Below, in pieces: positions 48,090 through 57,751 of a DNA stretch of 64,000 nt. Location: contig NZ_SMDD01000004.1 in assembly GCF_004343255.1 (NCBI RefSeq), positions 1-64,000 of the forward strand, written 5' to 3'. The DNA comes from Laceyella sacchari. GTDB taxonomy: Bacteria; Bacillota; Bacilli; Thermoactinomycetales; Thermoactinomycetaceae. Position 1 is the first letter of the stretch; each line of letters starts with the position of its first letter. The notes under the pieces are model-generated. The model worked only from the letters and a program-made list of their open reading frames with translations, made no database searches and was not told the DNA's origin. The translations under genes and the position numbers were made by a program.

Positions 48090-48971
48090 ATGATGACAGA
48101 TTATGCGATTCGTGCCATCTCGAAGGATGGGAAAGTGCGCGGCTTTGCCGCAATTACTACAAACTTGGTGCAGGAGTTACAGAAACGACATGGCACCTAT
48201 CCGGTGGTTAGTGCGGCGTTGGGAAGAACGGCGACCATGGGGGCGTTGATTGGGCTCACATTGAAAGAGGAGCGCCACAAAGTGACCATTCAGGTGGCGG
48301 GAGACGGTCCGATTGGCCGAATCATAGTGGATGCTGATGGAGAAGGACATGTTCGCGGCTCGGTCGACAATCCTTATGTGGAGCATAATGATGATTACAA
48401 GTTAAATGTGGGAGCAGCCGTGGGCCAGGGGAGCATTTATGTGACGAAAGATCTGGGCTTAAAAGAACCGTACCGCGGTGCGTCGCCGATTATCTCTGGC
48501 GAGCTGGCTGAAGATTTTACCTACTACTTTGCGGTTTCCGAACAGACTCCCTCTTCAGTGGGTCTGGGCGTGCTGGTCAAAGGGGAGCAAATTCTCGTTG
48601 CCGGAGGTTATATGATTCAAGTGATGCCGGGTGCCTCCGATGAGGTAATCACCCGTTTGGAGACGGCTATTGAGGAACTGAACAAACTGACCTCTATCTC
48701 TGAGTTGCTCCATCAAGGAGTCACCGCAGAAGAGTTGTTGGTGCGTTTAATGGGGGAAGGGACGGAGATTCTTCACAAGCAACCGATTTCCTTCGCATGC
48801 CATTGTTCCCGCGAGAAAAGCCGAACCATGCTCAAGTCTTTGGGGAAAGAAGAACTGAAAAGCCTCCTGAATGAACTGGGTCAAGCAGAGGTCGTTTGTC
48901 ATTTCTGTAATGAGAAGTATATGTTCAGTGGGGAAGAACTGGAACGTATAATAAAAGAAGAAGTGAATTGA
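48090..48971 (+). CDS. hslO: Redox-regulated chaperone Hsp33
   Basis: A 293-residue Hsp33. The C-terminal redox switch CHCS (about 237) and CHFC (about 270) binds zinc when reduced and opens under oxidation to activate the holdase. The N-terminal domain has AALGRTATMGALIG near 44. ATG 48090 and 48093 both follow GGGAGTGACTG. Confidence 0.96.
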   Translation: MMTDYAIRAISKDGKVRGFAAITTNLVQELQKRHGTYPVVSAALGRTATMGALIGLTLKEERHKVTIQVAGDGPIGRIIVDADGEGHVRGSVDNPYVEHNDDYKLNVGAAVGQGSIYVTKDLGLKEPYRGASPIISGELAEDFTYYFAVSEQTPSSVGLGVLVKGEQILVAGGYMIQVMPGASDEVITRLETAIEELNKLTSISELLHQGVTAEELLVRLMGEGTEILHKQPISFACHCSREKSRTMLKSLGKEELKSLLNELGQAEVVCHFCNEKYMFSGEELERIIKEEVN

Positions 48972-49034
48972 CAAATTATTTTATTGGGTGATATGATAGG
49001 TGTAACAATTCCTATCAGTTTAATCGGAATAGGA
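48968..49034 (+). promoter_or_regulatory. cysK promoter and candidate operator
   Basis: -35 TTGACA (48968-48973) overlaps the hslO stop, 18 bp, -10 TATGAT (48992-48997). Downstream, ATTCC and GGAAT form an inverted repeat 13 nt apart (about 49009-49031), ending just before the ribosome binding site. That position would suit a cysteine repressor such as CymR, but the match to its consensus is partial. Confidence 0.6.
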
Positions 49035-49044
49035 GGCTTGCCCT

Positions 49045-49968
49045 ATGCGCGTAGCGAACAATGTGTTGGAATTGATCGGCCAGACCCCTTTGGTGAAATT
49101 GAATCGAATCGTTGGCAAGTCAGATGCCGATATATTTTTAAAGTTGGAGTTTTTTAACCCTGGTGGCAGTGTGAAAGACCGTATCGCCCTCAGCATGATC
49201 GAAGAGGCGGAAAAGCGTGGTGAGCTGAAACCGGGATCGACGATTGTGGAGCCGACCAGCGGGAACACTGGCATCGGTTTGGCCATGGTCGCTGCGGCAA
49301 AAGGATACCGCGCTATTCTGGTCATGCCCGAAACAATGAGTTTGGAACGGCGCAATCTGCTTAAAGCCTACGGTGCGGAATTGGTGCTGACCCCCGGACC
49401 GGAAGGGATGCGCGGCGCCATTAACAAGGCAGAAGCGATCAAAGCGGAACATCCGGATTACTTTATGCCGCAACAGTTCAGCAACCCAGACAATGTGAAA
49501 ATTCACTTGGAAACAACGGCTTTGGAAATCGTTGAACAAACCGGTGGCGACATTGATGCTTTTGTAGCCGGTGTGGGCACAGGAGGCACCATCACGGGTG
49601 TGGGTCGCGTGTTGAAAGAGAAATTCCCGCACGTGCGCGTCATCGCGGTGGAGCCGACGACTTCTCCGGTGTTGTCCGGCGGAAGCCCTGGACTTCATAA
49701 AATCCAAGGCATTGGTGCCGGATTTATCCCTGACATCTTGGACACCAATGTGTATGATGAAGTCATTCAAATCGAAAATGAAGAAGCGTTTGAGTGGGCG
49801 CGGCGTCTGGCTCGTGAAGAAGGCCTCTTGGTTGGAATTTCCTCCGGCGCGGCGACGGCAGCGGCCATTAAAGTGGCTCGCCGCCTGGGACTCGGCAAAA
49901 AAGTTGTGGCTGTCGCTCCAAGTAACGGTGAAAGATATTTGACCACGCCGTTATTCCAATTTGATTGA
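49045..49968 (+). CDS. cysK: Cysteine synthase A
   Basis: A 307-residue O-acetylserine sulfhydrylase. The PLP lysine is in [12 protein letters not shown] near residue 43; [10 protein letters not shown] near 72 binds substrate; GTGGTITG near 180 binds the phosphate. AATAGGAGG precedes ATG 49045. Confidence 0.97.
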   Translation: MRVANNVLELIGQTPLVKLNRIVGKSDADIFLKLEFFNPGGSVKDRIALSMIEEAEKRGELKPGSTIVEPTSGNTGIGLAMVAAAKGYRAILVMPETMSLERRNLLKAYGAELVLTPGPEGMRGAINKAEAIKAEHPDYFMPQQFSNPDNVKIHLETTALEIVEQTGGDIDAFVAGVGTGGTITGVGRVLKEKFPHVRVIAVEPTTSPVLSGGSPGLHKIQGIGAGFIPDILDTNVYDEVIQIENEEAFEWARRLAREEGLLVGISSGAATAAAIKVARRLGLGKKVVAVAPSNGERYLTTPLFQFD

Positions 49969-49982
49969 TGCAAATCAACTTT

Positions 49983-50013
49983 GGCTATCCTGTGAACATG
50001 GGATAGCCTTTTT
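49983..50013 (+). terminator. Terminator after cysK
   Basis: GGCTATCC / GGATAGCC with a 10-nt loop and five T. Confidence 0.93.
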
Positions 50014-50131
50014 GTATGCTCTTCTTGGCTTGTGTGGCGCGCCCAGTTGGAATTTAAGATGAAGAATTGATCGGCATGTGTTAAAATAAGTTGATTAGAA
50101 GAGCTTAGAAGAGATGAGGGGAGAATAGCTG

Positions 50132-50716
50132 ATGATTTTAATGATTGACAACTATGATTCCTTTACTTATAACCTCGTTCAGTATTTGGGTGAATTGGGG
50201 AAGGAACTTGAAGTTGTCCGCAATGATGAAATAGATGTTGACGAGATAAAGAAGCGGAATCCGGAAGTGATCGTTTTGTCGCCTGGGCCAGGCCGCCCGG
50301 AAGATGCGGGGATTTGTCTAGAAGTTGTGCGGCGTTATGCCGGACAGATTCCCATCTTGGGCGTTTGTCTTGGGCACCAGACGATCGCCCAGGCGTTTGG
50401 TGGGAATGTGATCCGTGCAAAGCGCCTCATGCATGGAAAAACATCGCCAATCAATCATGATGGACAGACAATTTTTACGGGGATGCCCACGCCTTTAACG
50501 GTGACGCGCTACCATTCTTTGTTGGTAGACCGGGAGACGTTGCCCGCTGAGCTAGTCATCAGTGCCGAAACCGATGAAGGGGAGATCATGGCTTTGCGCC
50601 ACCGTTCTTTGCCGATTGAAGGTGTGCAATTTCATCCTGAATCGATTTTGAGCGAGAATGGCAAGGCGCTGTTGGCCAATTTCATTTGCTTTTATGGAAA
50701 ATGGGATTCCCGGTGA
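50132..50716 (+). CDS. pabA: Aminodeoxychorismate/anthranilate synthase glutaminase subunit
   Basis: A 194-residue class I glutamine amidotransferase. The nucleophile Cys is in [17 protein letters not shown] near residue 79 and the His/Glu pair in VQFHPESIL near 170. In Bacillus it is shared by folate and tryptophan synthesis. It needs a chorismate-binding partner; pabB, which precedes it in B. subtilis, is absent here. GAGGGGAG precedes ATG 50132. pabC follows after 15 bp. Confidence 0.94.
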   Translation: MILMIDNYDSFTYNLVQYLGELGKELEVVRNDEIDVDEIKKRNPEVIVLSPGPGRPEDAGICLEVVRRYAGQIPILGVCLGHQTIAQAFGGNVIRAKRLMHGKTSPINHDGQTIFTGMPTPLTVTRYHSLLVDRETLPAELVISAETDEGEIMALRHRSLPIEGVQFHPESILSENGKALLANFICFYGKWDSR

Positions 50717-50731
50717 CAGGGGGATTGATAC

Positions 50732-51607
50732 GTGGCTTGGATGATGTTGGATGGACAGCCGACGGAAGAGGCCTCAGCAAAGCTGCCCATCATGGATCAT
50801 GGTTTGCTATATGGCGTCGGGGCTTTTGAAACGATAAGAATATACCAAGGATTTCCTTTTCTCATAGATGATCATCTTGCGCGGTTGGAGCGGGGCTTGT
50901 CCCGGCAGCGCATTCGCTTTCCCTGGCAGCGAGAGGAATGGCTGGCGCAAATTGAGGAGTTGTTGCGGCTTTCAGGGTTGCAGAACGCATCTTTGCGCAT
51001 CATGGTGACGGGTGGTGAAGAGGGCTTGGGGCTAAGTGCGAGCGAGTATCAACAGCCCCACACCTTGATGTTTATTCGACCGCTTCCCTTTGATGACGGA
51101 GAATGGTTTGCCAAAGGAAAGGAGTTGGAGGTAGTTTCCATTCCGCGGCAATCACCTGGCGGAGCGGCCGACATCAAGAGCAATAACTACCTTAACAGCG
51201 TGTTGGCGCGCCAACAAGTTCAGCGCTTTCCAGAAGTCGAAGGGTTGATGTTGACGCTGGACGGATTCTTAGCAGAAGGGATCGTGAGCAATATTTTCTT
51301 TGTGCGTGACGGCAAATTATACACGCCGTCATTGGATTTGGGTATTTTGGACGGGGTGACCCGCAAGTGGGTGATCGCGCTGGCGCAATCGCTGGGAATC
51401 GAGGTGCAAGAAGGGAAGTATCCGCTTGCTGCGTTGGATGAAGCCGAAGAGATTTTTATCACCAACTCCATTCAGGAGCTGGTTCCCATTCGCATTTGGC
51501 GGGGGCGGCACCTCGAGGAACACCCAATCACCGATGCATTGTATGGGGCGTATCGCTCATGGACAACCTTATTAACCAGCGCTGGAGAGTTAAGCAGGAG
51601 GATGTAG
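50732..51607 (+). CDS. pabC: Aminodeoxychorismate lyase
   Basis: A 291-residue fold type IV PLP enzyme. GVGAFETIRIYQG is near residue 28 and the PLP lysine is in ADIKSNNYL near 147; ITNSIQELVPI is near 245. It releases 4-aminobenzoate from aminodeoxychorismate. GTG 50732 follows CAGGGGG. It is 5 bp from folP. Confidence 0.93.
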   Translation: MAWMMLDGQPTEEASAKLPIMDHGLLYGVGAFETIRIYQGFPFLIDDHLARLERGLSRQRIRFPWQREEWLAQIEELLRLSGLQNASLRIMVTGGEEGLGLSASEYQQPHTLMFIRPLPFDDGEWFAKGKELEVVSIPRQSPGGAADIKSNNYLNSVLARQQVQRFPEVEGLMLTLDGFLAEGIVSNIFFVRDGKLYTPSLDLGILDGVTRKWVIALAQSLGIEVQEGKYPLAALDEAEEIFITNSIQELVPIRIWRGRHLEEHPITDALYGAYRSWTTLLTSAGELSRRM

Positions 51608-51612
51608 CACGC

Positions 51613-52455
51613 ATGAAATCACACAGTATAAAAGCGGGTCCTTATTCGTTATCATATGGCAACCGAACACTGGTGATGGGGATTGTCAATGTCACGCCTG
51701 ATTCTTTTTCCGACGGGGGCAAGTATGCCTCCGCCCAGCTTGCATTGGAACATGCCAAGCAATTGGTGGAAGACGGGGCTGACATCATCGATATCGGTGG
51801 GGAATCGACCCGTCCTGGGGCTGAGCCTGTTTCGCTTGAGGAGGAACTGGCTCGGGTGATTCCCGCAGTCCAATTGTTGGCCAAAGAATTGGATTGTCCT
51901 ATTTCGGTTGACACCTATAAGGCGGAAGTGGCCAAGCAGGCGGTGTTGGCGGGTGCTCACATCATCAACGATATCTGGGGAGCGAAGCGAGACCCGCGGA
52001 TGGCCGAAGTGGCGGCAGAGCTAGATGTGCCGATCATCCTGATGCACAACCGGGAAGAAGCCCGGTATGATTCCTTGATCGATGATGTTTGTGCTGACTT
52101 GCTCGCTTCGGTTGACTTGGTTAGACAGGCGGGTGTGCGGGAAGAGAACATTATCTTAGACCCAGGCATCGGCTTTGCCAAAACAGTTGAAGACAACTTT
52201 GAAGTGATGCGCCATCTGGACCGGATTGTGGCGCTCGGTTATCCTGTATTGTTGGGAACCTCGCGTAAATCTTTTATCGGCAAGACGTTAGACTTGCCCC
52301 CGAATGAACGGGTAGAAGGGACGGCAGCCACTGTGGCCTATGGCATCACCAAAGGATGCCAACTCATGCGTGTGCATGATGTGAAGGAGATGGTCCGGGT
52401 GTCCCGCATGATGGATGCATTGGTTTACGGCCGGACAGTGGGGGAGGAGAGATGA
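51613..52455 (+). CDS. folP: Dihydropteroate synthase
   Basis: A 280-residue TIM barrel. MGIVNVTPDSFSDGGKY near residue 21, DIGGESTRPGAEPVS near 61 and LGTSRKSFIGK near 216 are the pterin and pABA binding loops. ATG 51613 with AGGAGG 10 nt before it is favoured; the open frame extends into pabC. Its stop overlaps folB (ATGA). Confidence 0.96.
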   Translation: MKSHSIKAGPYSLSYGNRTLVMGIVNVTPDSFSDGGKYASAQLALEHAKQLVEDGADIIDIGGESTRPGAEPVSLEEELARVIPAVQLLAKELDCPISVDTYKAEVAKQAVLAGAHIINDIWGAKRDPRMAEVAAELDVPIILMHNREEARYDSLIDDVCADLLASVDLVRQAGVREENIILDPGIGFAKTVEDNFEVMRHLDRIVALGYPVLLGTSRKSFIGKTLDLPPNERVEGTAATVAYGITKGCQLMRVHDVKEMVRVSRMMDALVYGRTVGEER

Positions 52456-52814
52456 TGGATAAAATTTTCCTCAACCGCATGTGTTTTTACGCCTATCATG
52501 GTGCCTATCCGGAGGAAAACCGGTTAGGGCAACATTTTTATGTGGACTTGGAAATGACATTAAATCTCCAACCCGCGGCCTTGGCCGATGATTTATCTTT
52601 GACGGTCAATTATGGACAGGTGTATGAACTGATTGAGCAGGAGATGACCCAAACCAAAGTGAAGTTGTTGGAGACATTGGCGGAACGGATCGCGGGACGG
52701 ATTCTTCGTGAGTTTCCGGTTGCAGAAGTGCGGTTGCGTGTGACCAAACCCAATCCGCCGATTCCAGGCCATTATGAGTCGGTGGGCGTGGAGATTGTGC
52801 GCAAGCGATCATGA
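52452..52814 (+). CDS. folB: Dihydroneopterin aldolase
   Basis: A 120-residue enzyme. FYAYHGAYPEENRLGQHFYVDL near residue 12 and LLETLAERIA near 74 are the family core. Overlaps of 4 nt with folP and folK show tight coupling. Confidence 0.95.
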   Translation: MMDKIFLNRMCFYAYHGAYPEENRLGQHFYVDLEMTLNLQPAALADDLSLTVNYGQVYELIEQEMTQTKVKLLETLAERIAGRILREFPVAEVRLRVTKPNPPIPGHYESVGVEIVRKRS

Positions 52815-53341
52815 GCCGTAAGATGAGAGCTTATCTGGGGCTTGGCGGCAACATGGGCGACCGCCTGTCTTTGTTGAGCCAAGCAGTTAAGCTTTTGGAT
52901 TTGACCCAGGGCATCTCGGTCAACCGCATCTCCTCCATATATGAAACAGCTCCAGTGGGCCTGTTGGAGCAACCGCACTTCTACAATTTGGTGGTGGAGA
53001 TTCAAACCACTCTGACTCCTGCTGAGCTGTTGCGGGTTGCACTGGCCATCGAGAAGAAATTACACCGTGTCCGCCACAAGCGGTGGGGCCCGCGAACTAT
53101 TGATATTGATCTTTTGTTATATGATGATCGGATAATTCAACGCGAGGAATTGGAAATCCCGCATCCACGAATGCATGAGCGTGCTTTTGTGTTGGTACCG
53201 CTTATGGAGATCGCGGGGGATATTGCCATTCCAGGGACGGGTACTAGGCTAAGTCAATATATCGCCCAATTGCCCGCCGAACAAGAGATAACCAAGCTTG
53301 ACGATGAGCTTTTCTCGGTATTGGAAAGAAACGGAAGTTGA
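52811..53341 (+). CDS. folK: HPPK, hydroxymethyl-dihydropterin pyrophosphokinase
   Basis: A 176-residue kinase. YLGLGGNMGDR is near residue 7, and the signature KRWGPRTIDIDLLLYDD near 89. It makes the pterin pyrophosphate for FolP. ATG 52811 overlaps folB by 4 nt. B. subtilis yazB, a small HTH gene between folK and dusB, is not seen. Confidence 0.96.
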   Translation: MSRKMRAYLGLGGNMGDRLSLLSQAVKLLDLTQGISVNRISSIYETAPVGLLEQPHFYNLVVEIQTTLTPAELLRVALAIEKKLHRVRHKRWGPRTIDIDLLLYDDRIIQREELEIPHPRMHERAFVLVPLMEIAGDIAIPGTGTRLSQYIAQLPAEQEITKLDDELFSVLERNGS

Positions 53342-53449
53342 TGTTTTTGGTGTGGGACGGTAGGAATCCGCTTCGACATACCAAAGGAAGCCCTGTTTCG
53401 TTGCATGAATAAAATGAGTGAGTGGAATGAGTGGAAGGAGGGAAAACCA

Positions 53450-54466
53450 TTGCTTAAAATTGGAGACATAGAAATGAAAAACCGGGTTGTGTTGGCACCG
53501 ATGGCCGGTGTGTGCAACCCAGCATTCCGATTGATCGCCAAGGAGTTCGGCGTGGGTTTGGTTTGCGCAGAGATGGTCAGCGATAAAGCGATCCTGCATG
53601 GAAATAAACGTACGCAAGAAATGCTATATGTTGATGAACGGGAGAAGCCGCTCAGCTTGCAGATTTTCGGCGGAGACAAGGAAACGTTGGTAGAAGCGGC
53701 CAGAGTGGTGGACGAACAGACCAACGCTGACATTATCGATATCAATATGGGGTGCCCGGTGCCGAAAGTAGTGAAGTGTGATGCGGGCGCCCGCTGGCTG
53801 TTGGAGCCGAAAAAAATTGAAGAGATGGTTTCCGCCGTAGTCAAAGTGGTCAAAAAGCCGGTTACCGTGAAGATGCGGATCGGTTGGGATGAAGACCATA
53901 TCTATGTGGAGGATAATGCCAAAGCTGTGGAAAGTGCGGGTGGGAAGGCCGTTGCCGTACACGGTCGCACGCGGCAACAGATGTACCGCGGCCATGCAAA
54001 TTGGGAGTACATCCGCTTGGCTAAGCAAGCGGTATCCATCCCGGTTATCGGTAACGGAGATGTGTTCACCCCAGAAGACGCCAAGCGCATGCTGGAGACG
54101 ACCGGTTGCGACGGGGTGATGATCGGGCGTGCTGCTTTGGGGAATCCATGGATGCTATATCGTACCGTTCATTACCTGGAACATGGTGAGCTTTTGCCGG
54201 AACCGTCGCCGTCTGAAAAGATCCGTATCGCCTTGTTGCACATGGATCGCTTGATCAACCTGCGCGGCGAACGGATTGCGGTGCGTGAAATGCGCAAACA
54301 TGCTACATGGTATTTGAAAGGATTGCCTGGAGCATCCAAGATCAAAGATGTGGTCACGCAACAAGAAACGCGTGAAGGGATGGCAGACGTGCTGCTAACA
54401 TTTGTCCGCGAATTGGAGCGGGAGCAAGCGGCCGAACAAGCCAATTTAAAACAGGAGACCGCATGA
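53450..54466 (+). CDS. dusB: tRNA-dihydrouridine synthase DusB
   Basis: A 338-residue FMN enzyme. VVLAPMAGVCNPAFR near residue 14, INMGCPVPKVVK near 99 with the catalytic Cys, and GNGDVF near 202 are the Dus motifs. It reduces uridines in the tRNA D-loop. TTG 53450, 7 nt after GGAAGGAGGG, matches the usual start (LKIGDI); the ATG at 53405 would add 15 residues without a site. Confidence 0.94.
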   Translation: MLKIGDIEMKNRVVLAPMAGVCNPAFRLIAKEFGVGLVCAEMVSDKAILHGNKRTQEMLYVDEREKPLSLQIFGGDKETLVEAARVVDEQTNADIIDINMGCPVPKVVKCDAGARWLLEPKKIEEMVSAVVKVVKKPVTVKMRIGWDEDHIYVEDNAKAVESAGGKAVAVHGRTRQQMYRGHANWEYIRLAKQAVSIPVIGNGDVFTPEDAKRMLETTGCDGVMIGRAALGNPWMLYRTVHYLEHGELLPEPSPSEKIRIALLHMDRLINLRGERIAVREMRKHATWYLKGLPGASKIKDVVTQQETREGMADVLLTFVRELEREQAAEQANLKQETA

Positions 54467-54498
54467 CACCAGCGGATTGAGATTATATTTACCTATGA

Positions 54499-56004
<1,506 letters not shown>

Positions 56005-56026
56005 TGTAGCTCATAACCTTCTGAAG

Positions 56027-56069
56027 TTATCCACAGCTTGTGCACAAATTGTGTGTGAATTGTGTATAA
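56027..56069. promoter_or_regulatory. DnaA boxes downstream of lysS
   Basis: TTATCCACA (56027-56035, plus strand) and TGTGTATAA (56061-56069, that is TTATACACA on the minus strand) are two perfect DnaA boxes in opposite orientation. Between them lies the palindrome TTGTGCACAA (56038-56047), one mismatch from the box on either strand. They sit between the lysS stop and its terminator. Confidence 0.75.
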
Positions 56070-56081
56070 CTTGTGTACAGA

Positions 56082-56126
56082 AAAGGGCAGTTTCTTCAAC
56101 AAGAAGGAGCGGCCCTTTCTTTTTAT
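56082..56126 (+). terminator. Terminator after lysS
   Basis: AAAGGGC / GCCCTTT with an inner TTCTT / AAGAA stem, then a T-rich run. Confidence 0.88.
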
Positions 56127-56210
56127 AATAAATGGAAATAGAGGGTAAAAAAGGAATAGAGCTTATTGGTAGCGAATTTATTATGGAACCGCAAAATGGG
56201 GAGGGATTGC

Positions 56211-56345
56211 GTGGAAGATAAGTGCACCTGCGCTAACTGTGGAGCCAAGTCCTTATATATCCAATTTTTTGAGATCGACGGGAAGTATTACTGCCGCATT
56301 TGTTATACAGAGAAATTGATGGAAGAGGAGCGGAATCGGGAATAA
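56211..56345 (+). CDS. Very small zinc-ribbon protein, function unknown
   Basis: A 44-residue open frame starting at GTG 56211 with GGGGAGGGATTGC upstream at good spacing. It encodes a clear treble-clef or ribbon pattern: CTCANC near residue 5 and CRIC near residue 28, then a charged helix ending EEERNRE. The shape is like the forespore anti-sigma factor Gin (csfB in this window): CxxC, about 19 residues, CxxC, acidic helix. That likeness is an inference. It sits between the lysS terminator and its own terminator. Confidence 0.75.
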   Translation: MEDKCTCANCGAKSLYIQFFEIDGKYYCRICYTEKLMEEERNRE

Positions 56346-56373
56346 AAGACTTGAATTAATTGAGGGTAAGGGG

Positions 56374-56409
56374 CGGGGCCAAGAGGTGTTAAGCCCCGTT
56401 TGTTTTGCT
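56374..56409 (+). terminator. Terminator after the zinc-ribbon gene
   Basis: CGGGGC / GCCCCG with a 13-nt loop, then TTTGTTTTG. Confidence 0.85.
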
Positions 56410-56442
56410 TTCATAAGCATGGAGATGGGATCAGAGAGAATG

Positions 56443-56479
56443 TCGCCGAGTCTAGCCATGTGCTGGCCTCGGCGATTTT
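56443..56479 (+). terminator. Two-tier hairpin with short T run
   Basis: TCGCCGAG (56443-56450) pairs with CTCGGCGA (56468-56475); GCCA / TGGC pair inside it; TTTT follows. Confidence 0.7.
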
Positions 56480-56514
56480 GGTGGAGATGGCGGCCTGATT
56501 GGGCATGAAATGGC

Positions 56515-56543
56515 TTGTTTTAATGAAATAAACCTAATATAAT
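56515..56543 (+). promoter_or_regulatory. Orphan promoter
   Basis: -35 TTGTTT (56515-56520), 17 bp, -10 TATAAT (56538-56543). No gene follows directly; a terminator-like hairpin lies about 50-65 nt after the expected start. Confidence 0.6.
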
Positions 56544-56588
56544 GACCGTAGATTCATCTGGAACACAATGGATAATCATAATTTTCTA

Positions 56589-56613
56589 ACGCGAGGCGGC
56601 TCTCGTTTTTTCG
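56589..56613 (+). terminator. Short terminator-like hairpin
   Basis: ACGCGAG / CTCTCGT pairs with one mismatch around a GCGG-type loop, then six T. Confidence 0.45.
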
Positions 56614-56745
56614 TCCAGTCCAGCTGACGGCAAAGATTGTGATAGACGATAGGCCAAAGAAGTGTTAGCGTAGGAGTATAGGTGATGCGAACCATTGTCC
56701 AAAATTGGACGCAATTTTTCGCAACAATTCGTCCTATCTATGTAC

Positions 56746-56775
56746 TTGCGACATGAATTAACTTACGAGTAAAAT
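56746..56775 (+). promoter_or_regulatory. Promoter of the GrpE-like gene
   Basis: -35 TTGCGA (56746-56751), 18 bp, -10 TAAAAT (56770-56775). It would give a 5' leader of about 120 nt. No CIRCE element (TTAGCACTC repeat) was seen. Confidence 0.55.
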
Positions 56776-56905
56776 GGTATAAGCGGGAAGATGTAGAAAC
56801 GTTCAGCTTTTTCTGTTTCGCTTTTCTATTCTCAGGTGGAATTTCCAAGATTGTCTATCCTTGAATATATATTTAAATCCATTTGACCGTTAGGGAGGTT
56901 ACTGT

Positions 56906-57544
56906 ATGGGCCCCAGGAAAGAGAACCAGAAGCCAATGGGAGAAAAACATCATTTGCCATTCCCAGAGGCTCGATTTGGTTTGCCTGCGAGAAGAGATAA
57001 TGCTGTCAGAGAAGTGAGAGAAGCACGTGGCAATAGCGAGCGCCAGCAACAGCAAGTTCTTACCATATTGAACAGCTTGCAACAAAACTTTACTTCATTG
57101 TTGCAGGTGGTAACCAATCGACTGAGCTACGATAAGACGAAAGAAGCCGCCTTCGACCGACTGTATAAAGAAATGGAAGATTTGAAGGTGGATCAGGAGT
57201 TAAACCAACTCCGCCCCCTCTATATCGATTTAATCCTGCTCATCGACCGCATGAACACGATATACAATGATAAATTAGACACTGGTAATCGTAACCCGGA
57301 ATTAGTGAATATATTACAAACGCTAAGCCATGAAGTGTTAGAAATTTTGTATCGCCGTGGAGTGGAGCTGATCGTGGCGCCATCGAATAAATTTGACCCG
57401 CGCATCCAGCAAGTTGTGGAAGTGATCCCGACCAAGCACCCCGCTGAAGATGGCACAGTTGTACATATGGTGCGTCATGGCTTCAAATATAAGGATGTCG
57501 TCCTGCGTCCAGAAGAAGTGGTTATCAAAAAATACCATGGCTAG
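56906..57544 (+). CDS. Divergent GrpE-like nucleotide exchange factor
   Basis: A 212-residue GrpE-family protein. A basic, Gln-rich N-terminus (about 1-50) leads into a long coiled coil (about 45-120), a helical part, and a C-terminal GrpE-type beta domain (about 150-212) with NKFDPRIQQVVEVI, EDGTVVHMVRHGFKY and VVLRPEEVVIKK. GrpE releases ADP from Hsp70. The canonical grpE normally sits in hrcA-grpE-dnaK-dnaJ; this copy is elsewhere and upstream of a DnaK-like gene, so it is probably its dedicated partner. TAGGGAGG precedes ATG 56906. A terminator separates it from the next gene. Confidence 0.82.
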   Translation: MGPRKENQKPMGEKHHLPFPEARFGLPARRDNAVREVREARGNSERQQQQVLTILNSLQQNFTSLLQVVTNRLSYDKTKEAAFDRLYKEMEDLKVDQELNQLRPLYIDLILLIDRMNTIYNDKLDTGNRNPELVNILQTLSHEVLEILYRRGVELIVAPSNKFDPRIQQVVEVIPTKHPAEDGTVVHMVRHGFKYKDVVLRPEEVVIKKYHG

Positions 57545-57600
57545 CTGTTGGCTTATTCACTTCGGAATCCAGCCTTCCTTGAAGTTAAAATTCTTATATT

Positions 57601-57629
57601 GAAGATGGGATTCCCATCTTTTCCTTTTG
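57601..57629 (+). terminator. Terminator after the GrpE-like gene
   Basis: AAGATGGG / CCCATCTT with a short loop, then TTCCTTTT. Confidence 0.88.
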
Positions 57630-57751
57630 ATTTGCACAACAGTTTGCCTGTTTGTTGCGTCTAATATTATGAACATAGAAAAGTGTCTCTTTAAAAAGCG
57701 TCATTATTGCCTTTTTGACCTTGATGGAAGTGATAGAGGGAGTGAAAAAAG

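Larger units (their letters stand above)
56410..56905 (+). other. Non-coding stretch before the GrpE-like gene
   Basis: About 500 bp without a supported gene. In order: a two-tier hairpin (56443-56479), a promoter (56515-56543), a weak terminator (56589-56613), an inverted repeat GGACG / CGTCC (about 56707-56734), another promoter (56746-56775), then the ribosome binding site of the next gene. Confidence 0.7.

Noticed and set aside
47905-48090. 61-codon frame between coaX and hslO
   Set aside because: It starts directly after the coaX stop without a ribosome binding site and has no recognisable family.
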